Below are positions 17,339 to 26,246 of a stretch of 64,000 nt of DNA, in pieces. The notes under the pieces are model-generated. The model was not told the DNA's origin and made no database searches. It saw only the letters and a list, made by a program, of their open reading frames with translations. The number at the start of each line of letters is the position of its first letter. Within the stretch, counting starts at the first letter, position 1. This DNA is from Rhizobium sp. S152 (GTDB lineage: Bacteria; Pseudomonadota; Alphaproteobacteria; Rhizobiales; Rhizobiaceae): NCBI RefSeq assembly GCF_030380735.1, contig NZ_JAUDRZ010000025.1, positions 415,763-479,762 on the forward strand, written 5' to 3'. Both the position numbers and the translations under genes were made by a program.

Positions 17339-18826
17339 GTGGATAACGCGCTTGCGTCGGCGAGACAGGTCACATCGCCCCTCGCCCAGTTCCGTCAACA
17401 CCTGCCGAAAGGCTGCGTTGCCGATCTCGGAAACGGGCTCATCGGATCACACGCGACGATCGCCGGTCCCTATGGCGAGCACCCTCTCGTCTATGCCGAT
17501 TATGTCGCCTCCGGCAGGGCACTCCGCCAGATCGAAGATTTCGTGCTGGAGGAAGTGCTTCCCTATTACGCCAACAGCCATACCGAGGCCTCGCACTGTG
17601 GCGGCTTCATGACGAGGCTGCGCCGAGAAGCACGCGCCGTCATCGCCTCCGCCTGCGGCGCCACAGACAGGCACGCGGTTATCTTCACCGGTTCCGGCGC
17701 AACTTCCGCCATCAACCGGCTGGTGAAGCTCTATGGCGTCACCGACGCCGTCGCGGCCGACAAGCATGTGAGAGTGATCATCGGGCCTTACGAACACCAT
17801 TCCAATATTTTGCCCTGGCGTGAGAGTGGCGCGCAAATCGTGGAAATTCCCGAAGATCCAGATGGAGGCCCCGACCTGCGCGCATTGAAGGCAACGCTCG
17901 AGGACGGCTCACCGGATCTCCTCATTTGTACGATGTCCGCCGCATCCAACATAACGGGCATAACAAGCGATATTGCCGCCATCACCCGCATGGCGAACGC
18001 GGCCGGCGCGAAAATGATCTGGGACTATGCAGGCGCCGGACCCTATGTCCCTATCTCGATGTCGCCTGCCACCGGTGCCGAGATCGACGCCATCGTCGTG
18101 TCGCCGCACAAATTCATCGGCGGACCCGGCGCATCCGGAATTTTGATCCTTCGCCGTGATAGCGTCACGACGCGCGCACCGTCGTGGCCGGGTGGCGGCA
18201 CCGTGAAGTTTGTCTCGGCGCTGGCGCATGACTACAGCGACAATATCGAAGCGCGCGAGGAAGCCGGGACGCCGAATGTCGTTGGCGATATTCGCGCGGC
18301 GCTCGCCTTTATCGTCAAGGACGCGATCGGGTTGGAAACGATGGCCGCTCGCAACCGCGAACTGACGCTGCGCGCGTTCAGCGCCTGGAAAGCTGTGCCA
18401 CAACTCGAGATCCTCGGCCTTTCCGAGCCCGATCGCTTGCCGATCTTTTCCTTCAGGGTGAAAAACGGAAAGGGCGGCTTTGTTCATCAGCAATTGATTA
18501 CTCGCATGCTGAGCGACCGGTTCGGCATCCAGGCGCGCGGCGGCTGTGCTTGCGCAGGGCCCTACGTCCACCGACTGCTGTCGATCGACGACGAGCAGTC
18601 AGAAGCGATCAGAGAAGCCATTCTCTCCGGCGACGAGCTTCGGAAGCCGGGATTTATCAGGCTGAACTTCAGCGTTCTGCTGACGGATGAAAAGGTGCAG
18701 TTCATCCTCGATTCCGTGGCACGGCTGGCAGCCGACGCAACAGATTTCGAAGCTCAATACGACGTTGACCCGAAGCGGGCGATTTTCTTCCCCCGGATGC
18801 CGGGAGGCGGGGAGAGCCTATACTGA
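17339..18826 (+). CDS. Class V aminotransferase-fold PLP-dependent enzyme (cysteine desulfurase-like)
   Basis: About 495 residues from the GTG at 17339, which has AAGGAG six bases upstream; an in-frame ATG at 17303 is the longer alternative. The fold-type I features are VIFTGSGATSAINRL (cofactor phosphate), EHHSNILPWRE, WDYAGAGPYVP (the aspartate contacting the pyridine nitrogen) and SPHKFIGGPGASG with the PLP lysine. A late RGGCACAGPYVHRLL segment resembles the reactive-Cys region of cysteine desulfurases but has two Cys around Ala. The substrate is unknown. The protein is longer than NifS/IscS and has no Fe-S genes beside it. The paired Lrp regulator suggests amino acid metabolism. Confidence 0.82.
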   Translation: MDNALASARQVTSPLAQFRQHLPKGCVADLGNGLIGSHATIAGPYGEHPLVYADYVASGRALRQIEDFVLEEVLPYYANSHTEASHCGGFMTRLRREARAVIASACGATDRHAVIFTGSGATSAINRLVKLYGVTDAVAADKHVRVIIGPYEHHSNILPWRESGAQIVEIPEDPDGGPDLRALKATLEDGSPDLLICTMSAASNITGITSDIAAITRMANAAGAKMIWDYAGAGPYVPISMSPATGAEIDAIVVSPHKFIGGPGASGILILRRDSVTTRAPSWPGGGTVKFVSALAHDYSDNIEAREEAGTPNVVGDIRAALAFIVKDAIGLETMAARNRELTLRAFSAWKAVPQLEILGLSEPDRLPIFSFRVKNGKGGFVHQQLITRMLSDRFGIQARGGCACAGPYVHRLLSIDDEQSEAIREAILSGDELRKPGFIRLNFSVLLTDEKVQFILDSVARLAADATDFEAQYDVDPKRAIFFPRMPGGGESLY

Positions 18827-18998
18827 AGCCTGATGTCATCGGTTTCCGGTATGCGCGGAGCGGCAGCGTCCATATGTCGTCGCCTGCCCCGAATGTGCGC
18901 TTGCGTCGTCATCACCAGATGCCGGGATTCGACAGAAGTCGGCCCGGTGGCAACGACGTTGCGGTGTTGCGTGGCGCGTCCTGACGTAGGCGCCGTCC

Positions 18999-19712
18999 CT
19001 ACTGCCAGGTGCCGTTGGGAAGGCGGCCATGATACGGCGTGTCGCGGCAATGCCCCCATGGGCCGAGCCAATAGCCGGGAGGGCAAGGATCCGCGGCAAT
19101 CGGCGGGTAATAGGCAGGCGGATAGTAGGGTGCAACGTAACGCGGCGCCGCCAGGCTTGCTCCGATCGCCGCACCTGAAGCCGCGCCAAGTGCATACCAC
19201 CCGGCATTGTTCCAGCCGCGCCAGTGGTCGATGAAGACCGCAGCCGGTCCGGTTGTACCCGCGAGATTGCCCTCCAGCACCGTAACATCGAAGGTCAGCG
19301 TCGCGCCGTCGAGTTTGGGAGCCCTCAGGGTTACGACCGCATCACTCACATCCGATCCCCCGCCGAGGACCGAAACGGTGGCGTTTGGCGGATCTTTCTC
19401 GAAACTGTCAGGTCCGCTGTTCCACTGCTTGACGATCTCGTCGGTCGCAAGATGACCCGCGGCTCGAACGGGCCGGTCGGAGAAAACGATCGCGTTCGCG
19501 GAAACGCCAGTGAGAACCAGCTTGTCACCTTCCAGCTTGGCGCCATCAGCGTTCAGCACCAGAAGCGCTGCCGCCGGCGCCTGTTGAGTGACCTGGCCGA
19601 TCGTCTTTTCGAGCGGAACATGCGGCTTCCTGGCTTCCTGTGCAGCGGCGATGCCACTCATCAAGGTCAGTGAGCCCGCGAGCGCCAATCCAAAAGCATA
19701 TATGTGTGTCAT
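18999..19712 (-). CDS. Hypothetical exported protein with proline/tyrosine-rich C-terminus
   Basis: I do not recognise a family. The 237 residues start with a clear signal peptide (about 1-24, ending GIAAAQE). A soluble middle part (about 40-165) has segments such as LVLTGVSANAIVFSDRP and TLTFDVTVLEGNLAG. A short glycine/alanine hydrophobic segment follows (about 178-192), then APYYPPAYYPP and a CPPGYWLGPWGHCRDTP tail with two cysteines. The tail resembles short tails of small rhizobial envelope proteins. It is probably periplasmic or membrane-attached. Confidence 0.7.
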   Translation of the reverse strand: MTHIYAFGLALAGSLTLMSGIAAAQEARKPHVPLEKTIGQVTQQAPAAALLVLNADGAKLEGDKLVLTGVSANAIVFSDRPVRAAGHLATDEIVKQWNSGPDSFEKDPPNATVSVLGGGSDVSDAVVTLRAPKLDGATLTFDVTVLEGNLAGTTGPAAVFIDHWRGWNNAGWYALGAASGAAIGASLAAPRYVAPYYPPAYYPPIAADPCPPGYWLGPWGHCRDTPYHGRLPNGTWQ

Positions 19713-19860
19713 TGCGATCCTCCTCCAATGTTACATTTCGGCTTCCTTCAAAACGAAAATCAGCCGCCACGTTAAGAAGCGGACTTAGTCAATGCCTGCC
19801 TGTGCCTCGGCCATCGACTGCGCGATCAGCGCGACATCTGCCCTGCGGGAGCGCTGCGAT

Positions 19861-20103
19861 ATGAAGCCCGACGATCAGACATACTCTTCTTCCTTTTCAT
19901 TGCAGCTGAGCCCGCGACAACTGCTCAGGCCGCCCTGCGTCGCGGTCGGCCATGTCCGCGAGGCGTTGGTCAGAGCGGACTACTCACCCGACAATTTCGG
20001 CCTGCTGCTACTCCTGATGGTCATCAAGATCCCACTCCTCATAGGCTTGCTCTGGGCCGCGCGGCGAGAGATGGCTGGCTACGGTCGGCGCATCTCCGCC
20101 TGA
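19861..20103 (+). CDS. Possible small membrane protein (80 residues)
   Basis: A short open frame with a possible GGGAG site nine bases before the ATG. One strongly hydrophobic segment near the C-terminus (FGLLLLLMVIKIPLLIGLLW) is followed by a basic tail, as in single-span membrane proteins. No family is recognised, and the frame may be chance in GC-rich DNA. Confidence 0.3.
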   Translation: MKPDDQTYSSSFSLQLSPRQLLRPPCVAVGHVREALVRADYSPDNFGLLLLLMVIKIPLLIGLLWAARREMAGYGRRISA

Positions 20104-20128
20104 CACACCGCATTTCGTCGGTCGCGTC

Positions 20129-20983
20129 CTAGAAACGGAATACGACCCCGACGATCGGCCCATGTTCAACAATATCGTTGGTAAGGCTGCCGTTGGAATA
20201 ATCGACACCAAGCGCACGGTAGCCAACGACCGCGGAGATGCTGTCTTTGAAATTGTAACCGAGCCCCGCCATGACGTCCCAGTCGATATCCGCGCCACCC
20301 GCGCCGATCATGCCCCAACCGGTGAGATAGAACTGTTGGGTAAGTGAATAGACGCCTCTGACGCCGACCACACCGTCGACCCATACGGCATCATCACGCC
20401 CGGAAATGCCGCCGAGTGGACCGCCATGAAACGCAATGGTCGTTTCCGTCCACCACAGCTTGGCTCCCGCCGTTACATCGAGACGGCCCCGCTGGTCCTC
20501 AAGGACCGTGTAGCCGACACCCAGCATCGTCGTAAATGTCTCTTGCTTGAGACCGACGCTATCGGCAAGGACGCCACGCGGTGTGGCGGAGCCGCTGGTA
20601 ATGCGCGCATAGGAAATGTCCGTCAGAATGGAGAAATCGCCGTATCTCGCCTCACCGGCGCCGGCGAAGCCGAAGTCGATATCTTTCAGAATATCGCCGA
20701 AGCTCTCATCGACATGGACTGTCGGCAATCCGAAGACGCCTGTGTCGCCCGTTATGCCGGAGAGCCAGAGATAGGGAGCGAAGGAAAATGTCCAATGATC
20801 CGGCTGCTGTTCGCTCGGCTGCGGCGCCAAGGCTGGCATCATGTCCGAGGCCTGCGTTGACATGGGCGCCGCGAGACCCAGTATGGTTGCGGCGAAAGTT
20901 GCAAGCCAGACACCGCGTCTACGGCACCTTGCTGCGCTTTGCATGCACAAAAATATGCTGTTGCTGTTCCTCATTCCGCGCAT
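20129..20983 (-). CDS. Outer-membrane beta-barrel protein, unrecognised family
   Basis: About 284 residues with a signal peptide (hydrophobic WLATFAATILGLAAP, cleavage near TQASD). The mature part alternates aromatic and small residues in amphipathic strands and ends in GVVFRF, a C-terminal phenylalanine typical of outer-membrane barrels. The segment WTFSFAPYLWLSGITGDTG begins a pattern seen in uncharacterised proteobacterial outer-membrane proteins. The start is uncertain; an internal ATG at 20944 would also keep the signal peptide. No substrate can be inferred. Confidence 0.7.
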   Translation of the reverse strand: MRGMRNSNSIFLCMQSAARCRRRGVWLATFAATILGLAAPMSTQASDMMPALAPQPSEQQPDHWTFSFAPYLWLSGITGDTGVFGLPTVHVDESFGDILKDIDFGFAGAGEARYGDFSILTDISYARITSGSATPRGVLADSVGLKQETFTTMLGVGYTVLEDQRGRLDVTAGAKLWWTETTIAFHGGPLGGISGRDDAVWVDGVVGVRGVYSLTQQFYLTGWGMIGAGGADIDWDVMAGLGYNFKDSISAVVGYRALGVDYSNGSLTNDIVEHGPIVGVVFRF

Positions 20984-21114
20984 CCCCCGATACGACTACA
21001 GCCCCAACGATATCGATACTCCATGAATAGTTGAATGTCGAATCGATCAATAAACCTACGAGAAGTGGCCGTAGCCGCCGTTTCGCAGGCGGAACGGCGA
21101 CTGATGAAATGTAG

Positions 21115-21792
21115 TCAGGCTTCGGATCCTTCCGGGTCGCGGAACAGTTCGAGCGCTGCGACCACCGCAGGGACCACGAAGGCGCCGGCCGGTGCGAGAA
21201 TGAAACCAAGGGCACCAAGGCCACAGCCGACGGCGAAGGCCACGACGGCAACGATCATTCGCTTGATGCGTGCGGCCGCCGCTTCCGTCTGCTCACCCTT
21301 CACGCCGGCAAGCAGGTCGGCGAGATCGAGCATGATCTGGGTGGTCGTTCCCGTCATGAGTGTCGAGGGGGGCGCCTTTGGCAGATGTGCCCGGTGAACA
21401 GCGTTCTGAATCGCCATTGCGGAAACGAGGATCATGCCGACGACGCACATGACGAGGCCTTCGCTCGAAACGAACGGACCGTGATAGAGTGCGTAAGCGC
21501 CAACTATGGTGAGCAACACGAATTTGGCAAACAACAGCGGCTTCACGACAGGCAGGTTGCGACGCTGCAGGCAAAGCCCGCTCAAACGCGTAAGGAAGAC
21601 CACCACGCAGAACACGGGAAGTGCCAGAAGCTTCGGAAGGGCACCCGCTGTGCCCAGCGCCACCGTGGAGCCGAAAGTTACGAAGTTGCCGGTCACATGG
21701 GCAGTGAAAAGCCCGGAAAGTGCAAGGAAGCCAAGTGTGTCGACGTAGCCGCCGTTGAAGCTCAAGAGAAGCGGGAGCGAGGGAAACTTCAT
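21115..21792 (-). CDS. DUF1275 (YoaK-type) membrane protein
   Basis: About 225 residues with six or so predicted membrane segments. It shows the family pattern LLSFNGGYVDTLGFLALSGLFTAHVTGNFV near the N-terminus and MAIQNAVHRAHLPKAPPSTLMTGTTTQIMLDL in the middle. DUF1275 proteins are inner-membrane proteins of unknown function. The ATG at 21792 is favoured over an upstream TTG, although neither has a strong ribosome site. It lies 80 bases downstream of the alpha/beta hydrolase gene on the same strand, with a hairpin between them. Confidence 0.88.
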   Translation of the reverse strand: MKFPSLPLLLSFNGGYVDTLGFLALSGLFTAHVTGNFVTFGSTVALGTAGALPKLLALPVFCVVVFLTRLSGLCLQRRNLPVVKPLLFAKFVLLTIVGAYALYHGPFVSSEGLVMCVVGMILVSAMAIQNAVHRAHLPKAPPSTLMTGTTTQIMLDLADLLAGVKGEQTEAAAARIKRMIVAVVAFAVGCGLGALGFILAPAGAFVVPAVVAALELFRDPEGSEA

Positions 21793-21832
21793 AATATTAT
21801 CCAATCTGTTTTATGGGGTCGCTGAAGATGCT

Positions 21833-21862
21833 GGCCCGCCGACGGTTGGTCGGCGGCGGGCC
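21833..21862 (-). terminator. GC-rich hairpin after the alpha/beta hydrolase gene
   Basis: GGCCCGCCGAC pairs with GTCGGCGGCGGGCC, with a three-base bulge, around a GGTTG loop. It lies just past the hydrolase stop on the minus strand. No T tract follows, so intrinsic termination is uncertain. Confidence 0.45.
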
Positions 21863-21871
21863 GGGATCGGA

Positions 21872-22852
21872 TCAAGCCTTGGCGAAAGCCAAGAGATCGG
21901 CATTGAGCACATCGGCATTGACTGTCAGCATGCCGTGCGAGAAGCCGGGATAGGTCTTCAGCGAACCGTTTTTCAGCAGCTTGGCGGACTTCAGCGCGGA
22001 GTCGGCAATCGGCACGATCTGGTCGTCCTCACCGTGAAGGACGAGCGTTGGAACAGTGATCGCCTTCAGGTCTTCGGTCTGGTCCGTTTCAGAGAAGGCC
22101 TTGATGCCATCGTAGTGCGCCTTGGCACCGCCCATCATGCCCTGGCGCCACCAATTCTGGATCACGCCTTCTTGAACCTTCGCACCCTCGCGGTTGAAGC
22201 CGTAAAACGGACCGGCCGGTACATCGCGAAAGAATTGAGCGCGGTTGGCGGCCAGCGCCGAGCGGAAACCGTCGAATACTTCAATCGGCAGTCCTTCTGG
22301 ATTGCTCTCCGTCTTCAGCATCAGCGGCGGCACTGCGGAAACCAGAACAGCCTTGGCAACGCGGCCGGAGGGCTGGCCAAACTTCGCGACATAGCGGGCA
22401 ACCTCGCCTCCGCCGGTGGAATGGCCGATATGGATGACGTTCTTCAGGTCCAGTGCCTCGACGACGGCGAAGGCGTCGGCTGCGTAGTGGTCCATATCGT
22501 GACCATCGGCGACCTGCTGAGAACGGCCGTGGCCGCGGCGGTCATGAGCAACGACGCGGTAACCCTTGGAGAGGAAAAACAGCATCTGGGCGTCCCAGTC
22601 GTCCGAAGACAGCGGCCAGCCATGGTGGAACATGATCGGCTGAGCGTCCCTGGAGCCCCAGTCCTTGTAGAAGATCTCGGTGCCGTCTTTGGTGGTGATA
22701 AAGCCCATGGTCGTATTTCCTTCAGTTGGGTTGGAGATGGGTGCAGCATTTGCTGCGACGTTGAACGTGTTGGGAAGGGTCATTGCGGCGACGACAGTGG
22801 CGCCTGCCAGGAGCGCATCGCGGCGGGTGATGGGGAAATTGTGGTTGCTCAT
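21872..22852 (-). CDS. Alpha/beta hydrolase (non-heme chloroperoxidase-like), Tat-exported
   Basis: About 326 residues from the ATG at 22852. The N-terminus carries a twin-arginine signal (ITRRDALLAGATVVAAMTLP). The catalytic domain is of the haloperoxidase/esterase type: MGFITTKDGTEIFYKDWG, HHGWPLSSDDWD (oxyanion hole), RGHGRS, the nucleophile elbow GHSTGGGE, HGEDDQIVPI and a late GFSHGML histidine. Cofactor-free members of this group hydrolyse esters and can perhydrolyse. The internal ATG before GFITTKDG marks where most non-exported relatives begin. It leads a cluster of degradative enzymes and may share control with it through the AATTGC sites upstream. Confidence 0.88.
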   Translation of the reverse strand: MSNHNFPITRRDALLAGATVVAAMTLPNTFNVAANAAPISNPTEGNTTMGFITTKDGTEIFYKDWGSRDAQPIMFHHGWPLSSDDWDAQMLFFLSKGYRVVAHDRRGHGRSQQVADGHDMDHYAADAFAVVEALDLKNVIHIGHSTGGGEVARYVAKFGQPSGRVAKAVLVSAVPPLMLKTESNPEGLPIEVFDGFRSALAANRAQFFRDVPAGPFYGFNREGAKVQEGVIQNWWRQGMMGGAKAHYDGIKAFSETDQTEDLKAITVPTLVLHGEDDQIVPIADSALKSAKLLKNGSLKTYPGFSHGMLTVNADVLNADLLAFAKA

Positions 22853-22940
22853 GTCTACTCCTGCGATATCCGCCGTCTCGTTTCGAGTGGCGCTGTGTTC
22901 GTCTGATGGAGAGATATTGCCCTGAGTTATTGCCCACAAC

Positions 22941-22982
22941 AATTGCATCAATTGTTTCGATTTAATTGCATTTTCCGCAATT
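22941..22982. promoter_or_regulatory. AATTGC repeats upstream of the alpha/beta hydrolase
   Basis: AATTGC occurs at 22941-22946 and 22964-22969. The second forms an inverted repeat with GCAATT at 22977-22982 around a 7-base spacer. The same hexamer, or the related ATTGCGATT, recurs before the amidohydrolase and between the dioxygenase and LysR genes. This fits binding sites for the cluster's LysR protein, which is an inference. Confidence 0.45.
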
Positions 22983-23027
22983 ATAAGAAACTGCTGCAGA
23001 CATGATCCGCAAGCATCGAGAGACAAC

Positions 23028-23057
23028 AAAAAAACGGGCAGCGGTAACCGCTGCCCG
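23028..23057 (-). terminator. Rho-independent terminator of the amidohydrolase gene
   Basis: On the minus strand a perfect 10-11-bp GC-rich stem (CGGGCAGCGG pairing with CCGCTGCCCG, short TAA loop) is followed by seven T residues. It lies 30 bases past the amidohydrolase stop. This is the cleanest intrinsic terminator in the window. Confidence 0.9.
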
Positions 23058-23086
23058 AGAAAAGCGTTAGTAATGACTTACATAAA

Positions 23087-24964
23087 TCAAACAGCCCAGC
23101 AAGAGCAGCCGAGTGCGCCGAAGAATCCCTTGAGATCAGCGATCGGCAGTTTCGAGGTCCACGCGCCGGCGTGATCATGGCCGTGAACGCCGCAATCGCT
23201 GGCGCATCCGCAGGATGCGATTGCCGTTCGGCGTAGGGAATTGCGGCCGGCACCTTCAGGTTCGCCCCAAGCCGCGTAGCCGCCGAACTTGCGCACCGGC
23301 GACCAGTCGGGCATGGCCGGCGGAATGTTGCTTTCGTCAAGCACCTTGAAATCCCCGGCGCCGTAGACGATCTTGCCGCCAACCATCGTGAGGTCGGACG
23401 TCAGGAACGAAATCTCGTCTTCCGCGCAGGCGAAGAAGTCCTTGCTGGGTACGACGAGGTCGGCGAACTGGCCCTTCTCGATCCTGCCCTTCTTGCCTTC
23501 CTCGTTGGAGAACCATGTGACCTTTTCGGTCCACATGCGAAGTGCCGTTTCGCGATCGAGGCAGTTGGCGCGCGGATAAAGCTGCATGCCGCCAACGGTC
23601 TTCCCGGTCACCATCCAGGAGAGCGAGACCCAAGGATTATAGGACGCAACGCGCGTGGCGTCAGTGCCAGCGGAGACGTTGACGCCCTTTTCGAGCATGC
23701 GCTTGATCGGCGGCGTCGCCTCGGCGACGCCATGACCGTAGCGCTCGACGAAGTATTCACCCTGATAGGCCATGCGGTGCTGGGTGGCGATGCCGCCACC
23801 AAGCGCCGCGATGCGGTCGATCGAGCGTTCGGAAATGGTCTCGGCGTGGTCGAAGAACCAGTTGAGGCCTTCGAGCGGGATATCCTTGTCGACCTTCTCG
23901 AAGACGTCGAGCGCACGCGAGATGGTTTCGTCATAGGTGGCGTGCAGACGCCAGGGCCAGCGATTTTCGGCAAGCACACGTACGACCTCCTCGAGCTCGC
24001 CCTCCATTTCCGGCGCCATTTCGGGACGCGGCTGGCGGAAGTCCTCGAAGTCGGCGGCGGAGAACACCAGCATCTCGCCGGCACCGTTGTGGCGGAAGTA
24101 GTCGTTGCCCTGCTTGTATTTGACCGACGAGGTCCAGTTGAGGAAGTCTTCCTTTTCCTGTTTCGGCTTCTGCGTGAACAGGTTGTAGGCCAGACGAACC
24201 GTCATCTGGTTTTCGTCCGATAGCTTCTGGATGACCTCGTAATCGTCCGGATAATTCTGGAAGCCGCCGCCGGCATCGATGACACCGGTGACGCCGAGGC
24301 GATTGAGTTCGCGCATGAAATGCCGCGTCGAATTGACCTGGTAATCGAGGGGCAGCTTCGGTCCCTTGGCGAGCGTCGAATAGAGAATGCCGGCATTCGG
24401 CTTGGCGAGCAGCATGCCCGTCGGATTGCCGTTGGCATCTCGCGTGATCTCGCCGCCGGGAGGGTTGGGCGTATCCCTGGTATAGCCGACGGCGCGAAGT
24501 GCTGCGCCATTGAGCAGCGCCCGGTCATAGAGGTGCAGGAGGAAGACCGGCGTATCTGGTGCGATCGCGTTGATCTCTTCGATCGTCGGAAGTCGCTTTT
24601 CAACGAACTGATGCTCGGTGAAGCCGCCGACGACGCGCACCCATTGCGGTGCCGGCGTGATCGCCACCTGGCGCTTCAGCATGTCCATCGCGTCGGCCAG
24701 CGACCGCACGCCGTCCCAGCGCAGTTCCATGTTGAAGTTCAGGCCGCCGCGGACGACGTGGGTGTGGTTGTCGATCAAACCGGGAAGAACCCGCTTGCCT
24801 TTGAGATCGATAATCTTCGTATCGGGGCCGGCATGCGCCATGATCTCGCTGTCGTTGCCGACGGCGAGAAATGTTCCGTCCTTGATGGCAACGGCGCTGG
24901 CCGTCGGATTGCTGCGATCGAGCGTGGTGAACAGACCGTGGTGGAGGATGAGGTCGGCGAACAT
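23087..24964 (-). CDS. Amidohydrolase (amidohydrolase_3 family) with Cys/His-rich tail
   Basis: A 625-residue metal-dependent hydrolase of the YtcJ-like amidohydrolase_3 group. It opens with the small beta domain (ADLILHHGLFTTLD) and the metal motif GLIDNHTHVVRGG near residue 70. TGVIDAGGGFQ, RLHATYDETIS, WFFDHAE and the AGTDATRVASYNPW segment follow. The ATG at 24964 has AGGAG eight bases before it. Such enzymes hydrolyse N-substituted amides or formamides; the substrate here is unknown. The last 45 residues are unusual, with a CGCASDCGVHGHDH stretch and a terminal CSCWAV. It heads or shares the hydrolase cluster, and a strong terminator follows. Confidence 0.88.
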   Translation of the reverse strand: MFADLILHHGLFTTLDRSNPTASAVAIKDGTFLAVGNDSEIMAHAGPDTKIIDLKGKRVLPGLIDNHTHVVRGGLNFNMELRWDGVRSLADAMDMLKRQVAITPAPQWVRVVGGFTEHQFVEKRLPTIEEINAIAPDTPVFLLHLYDRALLNGAALRAVGYTRDTPNPPGGEITRDANGNPTGMLLAKPNAGILYSTLAKGPKLPLDYQVNSTRHFMRELNRLGVTGVIDAGGGFQNYPDDYEVIQKLSDENQMTVRLAYNLFTQKPKQEKEDFLNWTSSVKYKQGNDYFRHNGAGEMLVFSAADFEDFRQPRPEMAPEMEGELEEVVRVLAENRWPWRLHATYDETISRALDVFEKVDKDIPLEGLNWFFDHAETISERSIDRIAALGGGIATQHRMAYQGEYFVERYGHGVAEATPPIKRMLEKGVNVSAGTDATRVASYNPWVSLSWMVTGKTVGGMQLYPRANCLDRETALRMWTEKVTWFSNEEGKKGRIEKGQFADLVVPSKDFFACAEDEISFLTSDLTMVGGKIVYGAGDFKVLDESNIPPAMPDWSPVRKFGGYAAWGEPEGAGRNSLRRTAIASCGCASDCGVHGHDHAGAWTSKLPIADLKGFFGALGCSCWAV

Positions 24965-25063
24965 GTGATATGCTCCTGGCTTCATTATTGCGATTGAATT
25001 CAAAGCTTTGCGCCGGATTGACAGATGCCCTCTCCGCCGCAATGCGAATCTCCCCTTGCGGCG

Positions 25064-25351
25064 TCAGCTATCAGATTTCAGCTGAGCTTGGCGAGACACG
25101 ACAACGTCATTGCGGCCTTCCCCTTTCGGCAGATGGCCGAACATGTGGGGCTTGATCTGGCCGATCCAGGAGGTAACCGCCGGCTCCTTGCTCCAAAGGT
25201 CCTTCGCGAGAGGAATAATCTGCTCGCCGACCAGAATTCCTAGGAGGCCGATGAGCGCGATGACCGGCGGCGCCGGCGAGCGCACATTGAGGAGGCTATA
25301 GACCAGGCCGACAAGCAGTCCGGCGCCGAGTGACATGAGATAGAGCTTCAT
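25064..25351 (-). CDS. XapX domain protein
   Basis: A 95-residue protein. The first 50 residues form two membrane segments with the XapX pattern (LMSLGAGLLVGLVYSLLNVRSPAPPVIALIGLLGILVGEQ). A soluble tail contains HMFGHLPKG. Function is unknown, but XapX proteins are commonly encoded beside isochorismatase-type hydrolases and amidohydrolases, exactly as here. It starts 69 bases after the hydrolase stop and is probably co-transcribed with it. Confidence 0.85.
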   Translation of the reverse strand: MKLYLMSLGAGLLVGLVYSLLNVRSPAPPVIALIGLLGILVGEQIIPLAKDLWSKEPAVTSWIGQIKPHMFGHLPKGEGRNDVVVSRQAQLKSDS

Positions 25352-25420
25352 GACGTGTTTCCTGATGAGAGACGGCTACCGCCCCGACGGCATTTCCATC
25401 GAGGCGGTCAGGTGGCAGGA

Positions 25421-26110
25421 TTACTTCGCCGGGTTCGGCCCGATGCGCTTGCCGTGGGCGACACGCTCGGCGGCCGAGTGGACCATGGTGTAGGCATAGT
25501 CGATGCCCATGCCATAGGCGCCTGAATGCTCCTTCACCATCGAGGTGACAGCATCATAGGTTTCGCGGCGAGCCCAATCGCGCTGCCACTCGAGCAGGAC
25601 CTGCTGCCAGGTAACCGGAATGACACCGGCCTGAACCATGCGGTCCATGGCGTATTTGTGTGCGTCCGTGGAAGTGCCGCCGGAGGCGTCGGCAACCATG
25701 TAGATCTCATACTCAGGTACATCGTGCATGGCGGAAAGCGCGAAGGTCGTGTTGCAGACCTCCGTCCAGAGACCGGAGACGACGATCTTCTTGCGGCCGT
25801 CGGCGGCGTTCTTGGCCAGGACATCCCGTACATTCTGGTCATCCCAGGAGTTCATCGAGGTGCGCTCGAGGATGTCGTTCTCCGGGTAGACGGCCAGCAG
25901 TTCCGGGAAGGTGTGGCCGGAGAAGGATTCGGTCTCGACACTCGTGATCGTCGTTGGAATGTTGAAGATCTTGGCGGCCTTGGCGAGACCGACGACGTTG
26001 TTCTTCAGCGTCTGGCGGTCGATCGATTGCACGCCGAAGGCCATCTGCGGTTGCTGGTCGATGAAGATAAGCTGGCTGTTTGCCGGGGTGAGAACTTCGA
26101 GCTTGGACAT
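25421..26110 (-). CDS. Isochorismatase-fold cysteine hydrolase (YcaC-like)
   Basis: A 229-residue member of the cysteine hydrolase superfamily. The catalytic triad can be read as the Asp in LIFIDQQPQM (about 18), a Lys in the GRKKIVVSG region and the Cys in GLWTEVCNTTFALSA (about 118). A cis-peptide-type segment precedes the Cys. It is close to YcaC-type hydrolases, whose physiological substrate is unclear. An AGGAG site precedes the ATG. Probably co-transcribed with the XapX gene. Confidence 0.88.
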   Translation of the reverse strand: MSKLEVLTPANSQLIFIDQQPQMAFGVQSIDRQTLKNNVVGLAKAAKIFNIPTTITSVETESFSGHTFPELLAVYPENDILERTSMNSWDDQNVRDVLAKNAADGRKKIVVSGLWTEVCNTTFALSAMHDVPEYEIYMVADASGGTSTDAHKYAMDRMVQAGVIPVTWQQVLLEWQRDWARRETYDAVTSMVKEHSGAYGMGIDYAYTMVHSAAERVAHGKRIGPNPAK

Positions 26111-26174
26111 TTTATGACTCCTGTTTGACTGATGCCGGCGCGCGGCGGTTGGAAATCGGTAAGCCTTCGGCGGT

Positions 26175-26196
26175 CGGCTGCCTGCTCAGGCAGCCG
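26175..26196. terminator. Hairpin between dioxygenase and hydrolase genes
   Basis: Perfect 9-bp stem CGGCTGCCT / AGGCAGCCG with a 4-base loop, downstream of the dioxygenase stop on the minus strand. It has no T tract, so it may only attenuate transcription or protect RNA ends. Confidence 0.4.
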
Positions 26197-26246
26197 CTTG
26201 AAGGTGAAATTGATTGTCGATAAGCGAGCTTGGTGGAGGCCGCGGT

